A DNA stretch of 64,000 bases, from NCBI RefSeq assembly GCF_030499535.1, contig NZ_JASTLB010000004.1, forward strand, positions 248,001 to 312,000. The letters run 5' to 3'. The stretch comes from Streptomyces sp. TG1A-8 (GTDB taxonomy: Bacteria > Actinomycetota > Actinomycetes > Streptomycetales > Streptomycetaceae). Numbering within the stretch: the stretch's first letter is position 1; each line of letters opens with the position of its first letter. The position numbers and the translations under genes are program-made. The notes beneath the pieces are model-generated. The model was not told the origin of the DNA. It made no database searches and worked only from the letters and a program-made list of their open reading frames with translations. Positions 17,881-26,836 of the stretch are shown here, one piece after another.

Positions 17881-18390
17881 TTAGGTCAGGTCGGTGCGAG
17901 GGTCGATAGCCCAGTGGTTGGTGTGCAGGACTCGACCGGCGAAGGGCACGTCTTGCTTGCCCAGGAATCGGAAGCCGAGGGCGCGGCAGATGCTGTTGGA
18001 CGGGGCGTTGGTTGTTGCGGGGAATGCGTGGATCAGTCCCCACCGGCCGTCGTCGCGGGCCAGCTCTAGCAGCGTGCGGACGCCCTGCTTTCCGAGTCCC
18101 CGTCCCTGGTACTCCGGCAGCACCATCCAGCCGATCTCGGAGATGCGCTCGCCGTCTGCGTCGTGGGGCCACAAGGTCACGGTGCCTGCGACCACGTCCG
18201 GCTCGGCCTCATCGAGCACGATCATCTTTGTCCAGCCGGTGTCCGCTGCCACCCGTTGAACATCACGCTGGACCTTCGCCTCCATGCCCTCGCAAGGCAG
18301 CGGCCCGCCCAGCTCGGCCATCATGACCGGGTCGCATCGCATCTGGACGTAGGCGTCGACGTCGCCGTACTCAACATCACGTAACAGCAT
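17881..18390 (-). CDS. GNAT-family N-acetyltransferase
   Basis: ATG at 18390 follows GGGAG by eight bases and gives MLLRDVEYGDVDAYVQMRCD, a normal GNAT beginning. The acetyl-CoA loop is in MVLPEYQGRGLGKQGVRTLL, and the C-terminal strand holds SNSICRALGFRFLG. The 169-residue product is complete. Substrate is unknown; small-molecule acetylation such as drug or amine inactivation is common in this group. It lies between two broken recombinase genes. Confidence 0.87.
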   Translation of the reverse strand: MLLRDVEYGDVDAYVQMRCDPVMMAELGGPLPCEGMEAKVQRDVQRVAADTGWTKMIVLDEAEPDVVAGTVTLWPHDADGERISEIGWMVLPEYQGRGLGKQGVRTLLELARDDGRWGLIHAFPATTNAPSNSICRALGFRFLGKQDVPFAGRVLHTNHWAIDPRTDLT

Positions 18391-19166
18391 CTGTGTTGCT
18401 CCCTTGCCTTTGGATTCAGACGTCATGATGGCGGCGGCTGACCCCGGCCGCGTAGGCGCCCCAGTCCCCGGCGGCGGCTCGCTGCCATTTGACGGCGACG
18501 GTGATGTCGATGCCGAGGGTGCGGGCGAGGACGGCGGCGGGCAGCTCGGTGGCGAGCTGGAACAGCGCGGTCGAGCGGGCTTCCGCGAGGCGGATGCCGA
18601 GTTTGCGGAGTCGTTCGCCCATGGCCCAGGCACTGATCGGACGGCCGGGCTGACCGCCGGGAAAGAGCCAGGGTGACTCTGTCCGACCGAGGACAGCATG
18701 GCTGCGGCGAACAGCGACCTGTTGCAGGGCCAGGTCAGCGACGGGTGCGGGAAGCTCGACCGGGACGGCGCCAAGGCGGATGCGGACGGCTCCGTCCGTC
18801 TCCTCAATGTGGTCGACGGTGAGGCGGGAGATCGCCGCGGGCCACTGGGCATAGAGGAGCAACAGCAACCCGGCAAAGCGATCTTCGGACTTGAGGGCGT
18901 CGTCGTGCAGCAGGCGGCGGGCGGTGTCCCAGCGGGCCTTGTCGTCCATCGCCTGGGAGGGACCGTTCCATCGCTCGGCCGGGAAGCTGAGATCGCGGGC
19001 GATCTTCTGGGCCAGGGCCCAGCGCACGAAGTGGCCTGCCTCCCGGCGGTGGCGGGCGTCGTCGCCGGTCATCCAGCGTTCAAGGTCGGCCTGGCGGCAG
19101 GTGGCCAGGGTGAGGTTGAACCGCCCCGGTTCGAATAGAGACTCGATTTCATGAAAGGATCGAGTC

Positions 19167-19493
19167 ATGGCACGACCTTCCCGTTACCCGCTTGAGCTCC
19201 GCCGTCGTGCGGTGCGCATGGTCGCCGAGGTGCGCGACGACTACCCGAACGAGACGGCCGCCCTGCAGGCGGTCACCGACAAGCTCGGCATCGGCTCCCG
19301 CGAGACACTGCGGAACTGGCTGAAGCAGCAGGAGATCGACGCGGGGACACGGCCGGGGACGACGACGGAGGAATCGGTCCAGCTCAAGGCGCTGAAGAAG
19401 GAGATCGCCGAGCTGAAGCGGGCGAACGAGATCCTGAAGGCGGCGGCGAGTTTCTTCGCGGCCGAGCTCGACCGGCCACACCTGCGCTCGTAG
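19167..19493 (+). CDS. IS3-family OrfA
   Basis: The 108-residue product MARPSRYPLELRRRAVRMVA has the HTH_Tnp_1 fold (KLGIGSRETLRNWLKQQE) and a C-terminal leucine-rich helix (LKKEIAELKRANEILKAAAS). It ends in the region where OrfB reading begins in the -1 frame, as is usual for IS3 elements. Confidence 0.93.
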   Translation: MARPSRYPLELRRRAVRMVAEVRDDYPNETAALQAVTDKLGIGSRETLRNWLKQQEIDAGTRPGTTTEESVQLKALKKEIAELKRANEILKAAASFFAAELDRPHLRS

Positions 19494-20419
19494 CGTTCAT
19501 CGGCGAGCACCGGGACCGCTTCGGCGGGGTCGAGCCGATCTGCAGGACGCTCACCGAGCACGACTGCAAGATCGCCCTTTCCACCTACTACGCCTACAAG
19601 AAACGACTGGCCGCCCCGTCCGCTCGTACCGTGCGGGACACGGAACTCAAGGAGCTGATCCGGCAGGTCTACACCGACAACTACCGTGTCTACGGGGCAC
19701 GGAAGATCTGGCGGGAACTGAACCGGCAGGGTCATGAGGTGGCCCGCTGCACCGTGGAGCGGCTGATGCGCGAGCTGGGCATCGCCGGCGCCGTCCGCGG
19801 CAAGAAGGTCATCACTACGGTCCCGGACCAGCAAGCCGGGCGGGCACCGGACCGGGTGGACCGCGACTTCGTCGCCACGGCACCGAACCGCTGCTGGGTC
19901 GCGGATTTCACGCACGTGGCGACCTGGGCCGGGGTGGTCTACGTCGCCTTCGTCGTGGACACCTTCTCCCGCCGTATCGTCGGCTGGTCCGCCGCGACGT
20001 CGAAGGAGACCCAGCTCGTCCTGGACGCTCTGGAGATGGCGCTGTGGCAGCGCGACCGCGATGAACGCCCCCACATTCGGGGCGAGTTGATACACCACAG
20101 CGATGCGGGCAGCCAATACACCAGTTTCAAGCTGGCCGAACACCTCGACGCGGCCGGCATCGCGGCCTCGATCGGCTCCGTCGGCGACGCCTACGACAAC
20201 GCCCTGATGGAGAACACGATCGGCCTGTTCAAAACCGAGTTGATCAAGCCACAGCGACCCTGGAAGACACTCTCCCAGGTCGAGCTGGCCACCGCCGAGT
20301 GGGTCGACTGCTACCGCCACCGACGCCTGCACGGTGAGATAGGCCACGTCCCACCCGTTGAGTACGAGACCAACTACTACACGGAACTCACGAAACCACA
20401 GGTCACACCCACAATCTGA
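19490..20419 (+). CDS. IS3-family transposase OrfB
   Basis: The frame is open from about 19470. It encodes FIGEHRDRFGGVEPICRTL, the helix-turn-helix YRVYGARKIWRELNRQGHEV, and the DDE core: Asp in CWVADFTHVATWAG, Asp in IHHSDAGSQYTSFK and Glu in ALMENTIGLFKTELI. It ends TKPQVTPTI. The internal ATG-like start at 19631 would omit the first 47 residues, so production by frameshift from OrfA is likely. Confidence 0.92.
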   Translation, partial: VAFIGEHRDRFGGVEPICRTLTEHDCKIALSTYYAYKKRLAAPSARTVRDTELKELIRQVYTDNYRVYGARKIWRELNRQGHEVARCTVERLMRELGIAGAVRGKKVITTVPDQQAGRAPDRVDRDFVATAPNRCWVADFTHVATWAGVVYVAFVVDTFSRRIVGWSAATSKETQLVLDALEMALWQRDRDERPHIRGELIHHSDAGSQYTSFKLAEHLDAAGIAASIGSVGDAYDNALMENTIGLFKTELIKPQRPWKTLSQVELATAEWVDCYRHRRLHGEIGHVPPVEYETNYYTELTKPQVTPTI

Positions 20420-20620
20420 GATCTCTACCGAACCCGGGGCGGTTCATTGTGTTCTTCGAGCCAGTCCAGGAGGTGGACTGCCGCCCGCAGATGCTGGCGG
20501 GCGACCGTGAGCTGGTATTGAACTTGATTGGGTGATGTCGGGAGCGGTCGCCCGAAAAGGGCCGCCCGTCTCGCGGGCCTACGGTGTTGCCTGGGCACTC
20601 CAGGGGGAGAAGATCTCCCC

Positions 20621-21133
20621 GTGAGCCAACCTCTGCCGCAGTTGCCGAAGCCCGAGTTCGTCTTGATCCATGTTGAGGCTCCGCCCGAGGTGTCCGCCCG
20701 GATTGCTGTCGATCTCGGTGAGACCGGCATTCCGGCCGGGTTGATCGGATACGAGTACCGGCCGCTGAGTGAGACGGTGTTCCTTGAGGGGATCGGTGAG
20801 CGGGGGCTGGTCGCCATCGCGACGAGTGGCCTGTTCGGACGCATCGCCGTCGACGTTGCCACTGGTCACGTGGTGCAGATTCCCAAGATCGATTCAGCGA
20901 GGGCTCCCCGTCTCGTGAACAGCGATCTCGGCTCCTTCAACCAATGCGTGGCCGCGGTGATCGCGCGCTTCCCGTTCTATGCGGCCAGCGATGAGGACAG
21001 GTACGAGGTGGTGGCGGAAGAGCTTCGGGATCTCATCTCCGGCATCGACGAGGCAACTCTCGCGCACAACGGATTCTGGGAGACGTTCTGCGACGACGTG
21101 GCGATGGGGGACTACGAGGACTGGGATGCATGA
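20621..21133 (+). CDS. SUKH-4-like putative immunity protein
   Basis: GTG at 20621 follows a GGGGGAGA ribosome site and gives a 170-residue acidic protein starting MSQPLPQLPKPEFVLIHVEA. The pattern FGRIAVDVATGHVVQIP, then RLVNSDLGSFNQCVAAVIAR and a C-terminal FWETFCDDV, fits SUKH-type immunity proteins that neutralise polymorphic toxins. No toxin gene is adjacent; both neighbours are transposon remnants, so it looks like an orphan antitoxin. The family call rests on this pattern only. Confidence 0.5.
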   Translation: MSQPLPQLPKPEFVLIHVEAPPEVSARIAVDLGETGIPAGLIGYEYRPLSETVFLEGIGERGLVAIATSGLFGRIAVDVATGHVVQIPKIDSARAPRLVNSDLGSFNQCVAAVIARFPFYAASDEDRYEVVAEELRDLISGIDEATLAHNGFWETFCDDVAMGDYEDWDA

Positions 21134-21157
21134 GCCAGCAGCGAACTCCGCCCTTGG

Positions 21158-21556
21158 TCAGCCATCCATGATCAAGTCGATGCCAGCCAGACAGCCATCG
21201 ACCAGCTCGGGGTGGTACTGGATCTGCTTGAGCCTGCGCTTGACGGCACGGGTGATCTGGCCGAGGTCGGCTGCGGCGAGGTTGCCGATATCGCGCTTGA
21301 CCAGCGACCAGAGACCCTCTTGTGGATTCAAGTCCGGCGAGTAACTCGGAAGTTGGAAAACGGTGAGCCAGTCCGCATGGTCGGCGATGAACTCGCGCAG
21401 CGGTTCGACCAGGTGCATACGCAGGTTGTCCCACACGAGCACGATCGGACCCCCGAGCTGGATGTGGGCCCTGACCAGCAGGTCGCGCAGGTCGCGCCAG
21501 CCGATGCCCTTCGGCTCGCCCTTGCGGCCCCGGTACTCACGCACCGAGTAGAACAT
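21158..21556 (-). pseudogene. IS630-family transposase, C-terminal catalytic fragment
   Basis: It encodes the DDE_3 catalytic end: Asp in IVLVWDNLRMHLVEPLREF and Glu in SPDLNPQEGLWSLVKRD, ending CLAGIDLIMDG. The N-terminal DNA-binding half is absent, replaced by an IS6-family end at 21564. It is homologous to the ends of the IS630 copies at 35782-36075 and 57048-58103. Confidence 0.82.
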
Positions 21557-21563
21557 CCGGGGG

Positions 21564-22415
21564 TGCTGTCACGTTGGCTGATCGCATGGGGTGATCATGC
21601 TCGGGAGGGTCTTGTCGTGGAGAGCGCGTTGCCGTCGTGCAGGGGGCACCGGTACCCGGTGGAGATCATCTCTCATTGCGCGTGGCTGTACTTCGGGTTC
21701 CCGCTCAGCTTCCGCGAGGTCGAGGAGCTGATGCTCGAGCGGGGTGTCATCGCCTCCTGTGAAAGCATCCGCCGCTGGTGCCTGAAGTTCGGCCAGGCCT
21801 ACGCGAACTCCTTGCGCCGTCGGCACCCGCAGCCTGGCGACAAGTGGCATCTGAATGAGGCCTTCATCAGCGTCAACGGGGAGCGGAAGTACCTGTGGCG
21901 GGCCGTCGACCAGGACGGGAACGATCTTGGACATCCTCGTGCACAACCGCCGGGACAAGACCGCGGCCAGGCGCTTCCCGCGCCGCCCGCTGAAGAAGAC
22001 CGGTGCGGTGCCGCGGGTTCTGGTCACCGGCAAGCTCCGCTCCTGCCGAGCGGCCCACCGCGAGGCCATGCCCTACCGTCGAGCACCGGCTCCCACAAGG
22101 GCCCGAACAACACGGCGGACAACAGCCACCAGCCCACCAGGCAGCGCGAACGCGCGATGAAAGGCTTTCCGCTCCAGGGGCGCAGCCCAGCGGTTGCTGT
22201 CCGCGTTCAGCGGCATCCCGCCCCACTTCCGCCCCCGCCGACACCTGATGACCACCACCACCCACCGCGCCGAGACGAGCACCCGCTTCACGATCTGGGA
22301 CCAGATCACCGGCACCGCCGGCCTTGCCGCCACCGCCTGACCACAGGCCCGGCTCCCCAACCCACCACGCCCCCACACGCCATCAGGCAGCCACACACCC
22401 AACAACGTCACAACG
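21564..22415 (+). pseudogene. IS6-family element, decayed copy A
   Basis: The left end gtgctgtcacgttggctga and a right end near 22400-22415 bound a broken IS6/IS26-type element. Coding starts at GTG 21617 (MESALPSCRGHRYPVEIISH) and shifts frame after VDQDGN (to LDILVHNRRDKTAARRFPRR) and again later. The first catalytic Asp is replaced: the usual HLDEVFI reads HLNEAFI. It is not functional. It truncates an IS630 remnant on the left and abuts the replication operon on the right. Confidence 0.85.
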
Positions 22416-22420
22416 GCTTT

Positions 22421-22481
22421 TACAGTCCGGGTGCGGGAGCTGTGCCGATAAGCGGACGGTGTCGTTGGTTCCCGGACTGTA
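22421..22481. repeat. 11-bp inverted repeat downstream of replication operon
   Basis: TACAGTCCGGG at 22421-22431 and its exact complement at 22471-22481 are 39 bases apart, between the IS6 right end and the small gene at 22525. It could be a transcription stop or protein site. Function is not evident. Confidence 0.4.
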
Positions 22482-22524
22482 CGGCTGTGCGGGGCCCGGT
22501 TCGGCTGATGGTGAGCGGGCAGCG

Positions 22525-22926
22525 TCACAGGGGGAGAGTTATGCCGAGTTCCTGCATGGCGGTGGAGGGCGGGCCGCCTTCGGAGCGTTCGGTTTTGTAG
22601 CCCTTGACGCGTGCGGCGAGGGTTCGGGGATCGATGGCTTCGGCGGGCGCGCTTTTGGCGTACAGGCCGTTGGGCTGGCTGTCGCGGTCGTGGGGTAGCA
22701 GCCAAAAGACGCGTCGGCGGAAGGTGCCGGAGGCGCGGGAGGCTTTGGCGTCGGGGCCGAGGAGGGCGTAGCCAATCATGCGGCCGTCGCGGTGGTAGGC
22801 GGGTTTGCCTTTGCGGGTGGGTAGCCGGTCCAGGCTTTGGCGGACGTAGTCGAGCTGGTTGATGTCTTCGAGCCAGACCAGGTCGGTTTCGTGGCTGATC
22901 TCGTCCTCGGTGATCAGGGAACTCAT
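22525..22926 (-). CDS. small protein in replication operon, unknown function
   Basis: The 133-residue protein starts MSSLITEDEISHETDLVWLE. It contains a basic middle section (LDRLPTRKGKPAYHRDGRMI, then FRRRVFWLLP) and a C-terminal tail without known motifs. It overlaps the helicase gene by four bases (ATGA), so it is translated with the replication proteins. Its position suggests an accessory replication or copy-control role. No family was recognised. Confidence 0.7.
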   Translation of the reverse strand: MSSLITEDEISHETDLVWLEDINQLDYVRQSLDRLPTRKGKPAYHRDGRMIGYALLGPDAKASRASGTFRRRVFWLLPHDRDSQPNGLYAKSAPAEAIDPRTLAARVKGYKTERSEGGPPSTAMQELGITLPL

Positions 22927-24449
22927 CGGCCGGCGTCCCTTTCGTCGTCGGTGAGCAGTCCGATGCCCGGGTAGTGCTTGCGCTGGTTGGACAGGATCAT
23001 TTCTTTGGGCGAGGCCAGTCCCACGAGTTCCCTGGTGCGGGAGGCGAACGCGCGGGAGGACATGACGGGTGCTCCTTCATTGTGGCACCAGGTTTTGTAG
23101 GCGGCGTAGAGCGCGGTCTGTTCGGCGCGTAGGTCAGGGCTGAGGGTGCAGCATTCCTCGTAGAAGCGGCCGGTGTGGTCCTCGGTCTCGGCGTAGGCGG
23201 TGGTGGCGATGCGTACGCGTTCGGGGCCGGTGAGGTCGCGGTCGCCGGCGAGGTAGCGGCGGGCGCCGTCAATGAGCCAGCCGAGGATGCCGGGGCCTTC
23301 TTCGGTAACGAGGATGTCGGCGAGATTGTCGATTTTGCGGTGATCGGGGACGACTCGTTCGAAGGGGATCAGGCGCATGCGGCGCCAGAACGCGAAGCCG
23401 CCGGTGCCGACTTCGGGGCGGTGGTTGCCCAGGAGCCAGAGTTTGTGGGTGGGGGCGAAACTGAAGAAATCCTGGCGCATGCGGCGGGCTTTGATGCGGT
23501 CGCCGCCGGTGAGGAGTTTGACGCGGGCTTCGTCGAATTTGTCGCCGGGCTTGACTTCGGAGCAGACGATGACGCGGCGGCCGTGGAGTTCGGCGAGGTC
23601 GGTGGGGTGGCCTTCGTAGGGGCGGGCCATGAGGAAGCCGGGCGGGGCGGCGTCGGCATAGTCACCGAGGAGTTTCATCAGGACGTCCAGTAGGACGGAT
23701 TTGCCGTTCTTGCCGGAACCGAAGAGGAAGGGCAGAACTTGGCCGCCGACGTCGCCGGTGACGGAGTAGCCGAGCAGGAGTTGCAGGTAGGAGATCATCT
23801 CCTGGCCTTCGGTGTCGTCACCGAAGGTGTCGGTCAGGAAGCGTACCCAGCGCGGGGTGGGCAAAAGCTGGGGGCCGACGGTGGTGGAGCGGGAGTGGAA
23901 GTCCTTGTTCGGGTCGGGGATCTTGATGAGGCCCGTGCGCAGGTCGACGACACCGTCGGGAGTGCACAGGGCGTAGGGGTCGGCGTCCAGCAGGGCCGCG
24001 TTGAGGACCATCCCTGGGGCGGATTTGGCCTGGGTGAGGAGGGCGTTGATGCCCGTGGTGGACAGGGCGCGGCGGCGGTGCTGTTGCAGGGCGGTGGTGG
24101 TGAACACACCGCGGGGGTCGTGGGTGGCGATGTTCTCGGCGAGGTCGCCAGCAGCCCACAGGACGGTGTCGTCTTCGTCGATCTGCCAGCGAGTGGTGTC
24201 CCAGCGGTACCAGCCGATACCGGGGACGTGCCGGTAATCGTTGGCGTACAGCTTGACGAAGAGCTTGGCGTTGCCGCGGTCGGAGAGGGTATCGGGCAGC
24301 AGCCCGTTCGCGGTCGCTTCGCCGGGCGGGGTCGGGTGGGCTTCGGTCTGGGCGGGGCGCGGTACGGCAGTGGGGGTCTGGGCTCGGATCTGGGCGGCGA
24401 CGGCTTCGGGGTTGAATTCGAAGAGGGCTTCGGGTCGGGGCGAAGTCAT
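22923..24449 (-). CDS. phage/plasmid-type replicative helicase (D5/P4-like, SF3)
   Basis: The 508-residue protein has an N-terminal D5-type region (YRHVPGIGWYRWDTTRWQID) and an SF3-like ATPase with Walker A GSGKNGKS at residues 244-251, Walker B-like RVIVCSEVKPGD and sensor-1 LWLLGNHRPEVG. A C-terminal winged-helix segment (LYAAYKTWCHNEGAPVMSSR) follows. Such proteins unwind origins of phages, plasmids and actinomycete integrative elements. It is coupled by four-base overlaps to the Prim-Pol gene upstream and the small gene downstream. Confidence 0.9.
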   Translation of the reverse strand: MTSPRPEALFEFNPEAVAAQIRAQTPTAVPRPAQTEAHPTPPGEATANGLLPDTLSDRGNAKLFVKLYANDYRHVPGIGWYRWDTTRWQIDEDDTVLWAAGDLAENIATHDPRGVFTTTALQQHRRRALSTTGINALLTQAKSAPGMVLNAALLDADPYALCTPDGVVDLRTGLIKIPDPNKDFHSRSTTVGPQLLPTPRWVRFLTDTFGDDTEGQEMISYLQLLLGYSVTGDVGGQVLPFLFGSGKNGKSVLLDVLMKLLGDYADAAPPGFLMARPYEGHPTDLAELHGRRVIVCSEVKPGDKFDEARVKLLTGGDRIKARRMRQDFFSFAPTHKLWLLGNHRPEVGTGGFAFWRRMRLIPFERVVPDHRKIDNLADILVTEEGPGILGWLIDGARRYLAGDRDLTGPERVRIATTAYAETEDHTGRFYEECCTLSPDLRAEQTALYAAYKTWCHNEGAPVMSSRAFASRTRELVGLASPKEMILSNQRKHYPGIGLLTDDERDAGR

Positions 24450-25558
24450 GGGCGCCTCCCGGATGCATGGAGGGGCCTTTTGAGTCCGGCGGCGAGGCCA
24501 CTGTGGATGATCTGCTGGATGCGGCGTTCCTGTCCGGGACGGGCGGCGGCCGCGGTTTCCTGTAGGGCTTGTACGGCCTCGGTGCGGGACAGGCGGCCGG
24601 CGGCGATAAGGCCGCCAAGCGTGTAGGCGGCCCGGTTAAGGGTGTCGGAAAAGCCGGCGCCTTCGGGGACCTGACCACAGGCTTTGACGAGAGCGAGCAC
24701 GGTGGAGAGAACATGTTCGCTACGGCTGGAGCCGCCGGCGGCGAGGACGGCTTGCTGTGCTCGGGGTGGAACAGGCTTGGAGACTGGAGTCATGGGTGCA
24801 GGAAGGTGGCCTGTGCGCTCAAGTTCCTGGGCGAGCCAGGGGGGCAGCGGGGCCGGTTCGCGGGCGTCCCCGATGGCAGTGTAGGTGCCATGGCTGGTGG
24901 TAGTGCCGGGGGCAACGATGTAGCTGCCGTGGGCGCGGATGTCGACCTGCCAGGCCAGGGCGCGACCGGGGCTGGAGCCAACGGAGGACTGCCAGCGGCG
25001 GTTGTCAGCCGCCCGGTACCAGACGTGCAAGCCCCCGGAGGGGGTTCGTACACGCAAGGTGGTGGCGTCGTCAGCAGGGCTGGGCTGGCCTCGCAGTGCG
25101 GCCAGGACGGCCAAGGTGTGGAAGCCGTTGGCCAGGCCGGTGAGGTCGACGTGGTCGGCGATGGGGATGCCGGGCAGGATCCGGTTACGGGCAGGCGGTT
25201 GGGCAGGATGGGCATCGATGTCGATAACGATCAGGCGCGCGGGACCGCAGGAGACACCGATGCCGAAATGCGGGTGCGTGCCCCACCACTGCTGGATCCG
25301 GTCCTGATCGAGGGTGGCAGCGTGGAAGCCGTGACACCAGCGGCCTGCGGGGAGGCAGGGGCATTGGGTAGGTGGGTGTACTTGCGTTCGGCAGTCGTTG
25401 CAGTTGGCGGCGGGTGTCTTACGCCCCGGGGCTAGCGGGTGGACGGGCCAGCCCTGGCGGGCGAACCAGGAGGCGGCGGCCATCGGCAGGGTAGCGACTG
25501 AAGTATCAACAGCCGTTCGGCGTGAGTCGCTGCGAGAAAAGCCCAGCTCAGATGGCAT
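24446..25558 (-). CDS. bifunctional primase/polymerase (Prim-Pol)
   Basis: It primes and copies DNA at the adjacent origin. The Prim-Pol fold shows the active-site acidic pair in VIDIDAHP (residues 111-117), VRTPSGGLHVWYRA with the conserved His, and VDIRAHGSYIVAPGT. A Cys cluster (C53, C56, C66, C68, C75) looks like a zinc-binding insert. The C-terminal third is helical. ATG at 25558 is used; ATG at 25483 would avoid an iteron that falls inside the gene. It is the first gene of the rep operon, facing away from the iteron origin. RepPP-type initiators of actinomycete integrative elements are the closest known analogue. Confidence 0.9.
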   Translation of the reverse strand: MPSELGFSRSDSRRTAVDTSVATLPMAAASWFARQGWPVHPLAPGRKTPAANCNDCRTQVHPPTQCPCLPAGRWCHGFHAATLDQDRIQQWWGTHPHFGIGVSCGPARLIVIDIDAHPAQPPARNRILPGIPIADHVDLTGLANGFHTLAVLAALRGQPSPADDATTLRVRTPSGGLHVWYRAADNRRWQSSVGSSPGRALAWQVDIRAHGSYIVAPGTTTSHGTYTAIGDAREPAPLPPWLAQELERTGHLPAPMTPVSKPVPPRAQQAVLAAGGSSRSEHVLSTVLALVKACGQVPEGAGFSDTLNRAAYTLGGLIAAGRLSRTEAVQALQETAAAARPGQERRIQQIIHSGLAAGLKRPLHASGRRP

Positions 25559-26080
25559 CTATACCCCCTGTCAGCGACCGAAGCGACTCAACGACGGACA
25601 CAGACTAGCGAACGTGACCGGTGAGGTCATGGAGCACATGCGCAAGAACCCCGCCACTGTATCGATGATGCGTTCGGGGAGCCGGGCTTCCAGCGACTGG
25701 ACCGGGTGGGTAGCGACCCAGCTGTGCTGGGTCGCTACCCACCTTGCAGCAAAAAAGACCAGCTCAGAGGTGTTCCCACTCTCCTGACAGCGACTGAAGC
25801 GACTGAAGCTTCCTATATATGACGCACACGTGCACACCTGAACGTCTTGATATATGGGCAACTTCAGTCGCTTCAGTCGCTGCTCCTAAACGAAAAAGGC
25901 TTTGACCTGCAGTTTTTCCCCATCTTGCAGGAGCGACTGTGGAGACTGACAGTCGCTGACCCTTAGTCGCTGCATCCAGCTCTACACAGCGACTGAAGCT
26001 ACCCAAGCGACTGAAGCACCACCCTTGGCCAACGTTAGAAGACAGCCTGGTCATACGCGGGCGTGAGTCGCTTCAGTCGC
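25494..26080. other. iteron-rich replication origin candidate
   Basis: The nine-base unit GCGACTGAA or its complement recurs at least eight times as exact copies: 25494, 25790 and 25799 (tandem, period 9), 25863 and 25872 (tandem, inverted), 25989, 26007 and 26072 (inverted). Diverged copies lie near 25574 and 25932-25957. AT-rich tracts (cttcctatatatga, cttgatatatggg) sit between the tandem pairs. The region lies directly upstream of Prim-Pol and has no convincing gene. This is the layout of an iteron-controlled plasmid origin. Confidence 0.8.
25705..25743. repeat. perfect 18-bp hairpin inside origin region
   Basis: GGTGGGTAGCGACCCAGC, loop TGT, then the exact complement. It includes GTAGCGAC, related to the iteron core. 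It could be a primer-start hairpin, a terminator or an initiator binding site. Confidence 0.6.
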
Positions 26081-26836
26081 TGCCAAGGAGAGGAAGTTGT
26101 TCTCGGCCGGCGTTGATGTCCCTATGGATGTCGAGTAGTGGTTGCGGCACGTGCGCGGCTGGTTGGAGGGTTCGGAGTGGTGATGAGCCGGTAGATCTGC
26201 CGTGCGATGTAGCGCTCGGGGCAGCGGATGACTTCTCGGCGTGTCTTGCCTTCCACAAGGCGTCGCTGCAGTTAGTTCCGGGTGCGGTCGCCCCAGCGCA
26301 GGCGGCTGAGGACGATCCGGTAGAGGGCGGCGTTGGCCTGGCGGTCGCCGCCGCGGTTGAGTCTGCGGCGCTGGGTCTTGCCGGAGGACGCTTCGACCGG
26401 GCTGGTGTCGCACAAGGCAGCGAAGGATGTCTCGCTGGTGAGGCGTTCAGGGTTGTCACCTGCGGCGATGAGCAGGGCTGCGGCGCTGTCCGGGCCGACG
26501 CCGCGTACGTCGGGCAGACCGGACGAACTCGCCTTGACGGCCTCGGTTATCCGCTGGTTCAGGTTGTCGATCTCTTCGGTCGGGTGCTGGATTCGGCGGG
26601 CCAGCAGACGCAGGGTGTGCCGGGCAGCTGTGGCAGGCCCGGTCGCGTCCAGAGCTTCCAGTGCGGTTCACCGTTTGATCAGGTGCGGGTTGGTCAGGCC
26701 GGCCAGGGCCTCACGCAGGGCGGAGTCGGCGCAGACCAGGACGCTTTTGAGCTGGTTGATGGCCTGGGTGCGGGACTTGATCGCGGTGAACCGCCCCGGT
26801 TCGAATAGAGACTCGATTTCATGAAAGGATCGAGTC

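Larger units (their letters stand above)
19117..20446 (+). mobile_element. IS3-family insertion sequence, identical copy 1
   Basis: The ends are TGAACCGCCCCGG at 19117 and its complement ending at 20446. The 1330-bp element has the same length as, and apparently the same sequence as, the element at 26787-28116, in the same orientation. No clear 3-bp target duplication was seen here, although recombinase-like coding resumes on the other side. Confidence 0.9.
18416..20540 (-). pseudogene. recombinase-like protein (relative of 60485-63352 gene), split by IS3-family element
   Basis: The segment right of the IS encodes LTVARQHLRAAVHLLDWLEE and the left segment continues LTLATCRQADLERWMTGDDA to AAGDWGAYAAG. 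Together they align in order with the C-terminal two thirds of the protein at 60485-63352 (YATAFLQWLGERNSTLASCG, then LLYAQPVSRIVRLSVDDV). The fold resembles a tyrosine recombinase without the catalytic Arg and Tyr. The N-terminal zinc-ribbon part is missing, probably deleted at about 20540. The IS3-family element sits at 19117-20446. Confidence 0.65.

Noticed and set aside
25494..26080. CRISPR array
   Set aside because: Repeats are only nine bases, occur in both orientations, and lack uniform spacers or cas genes; iterons fit better.
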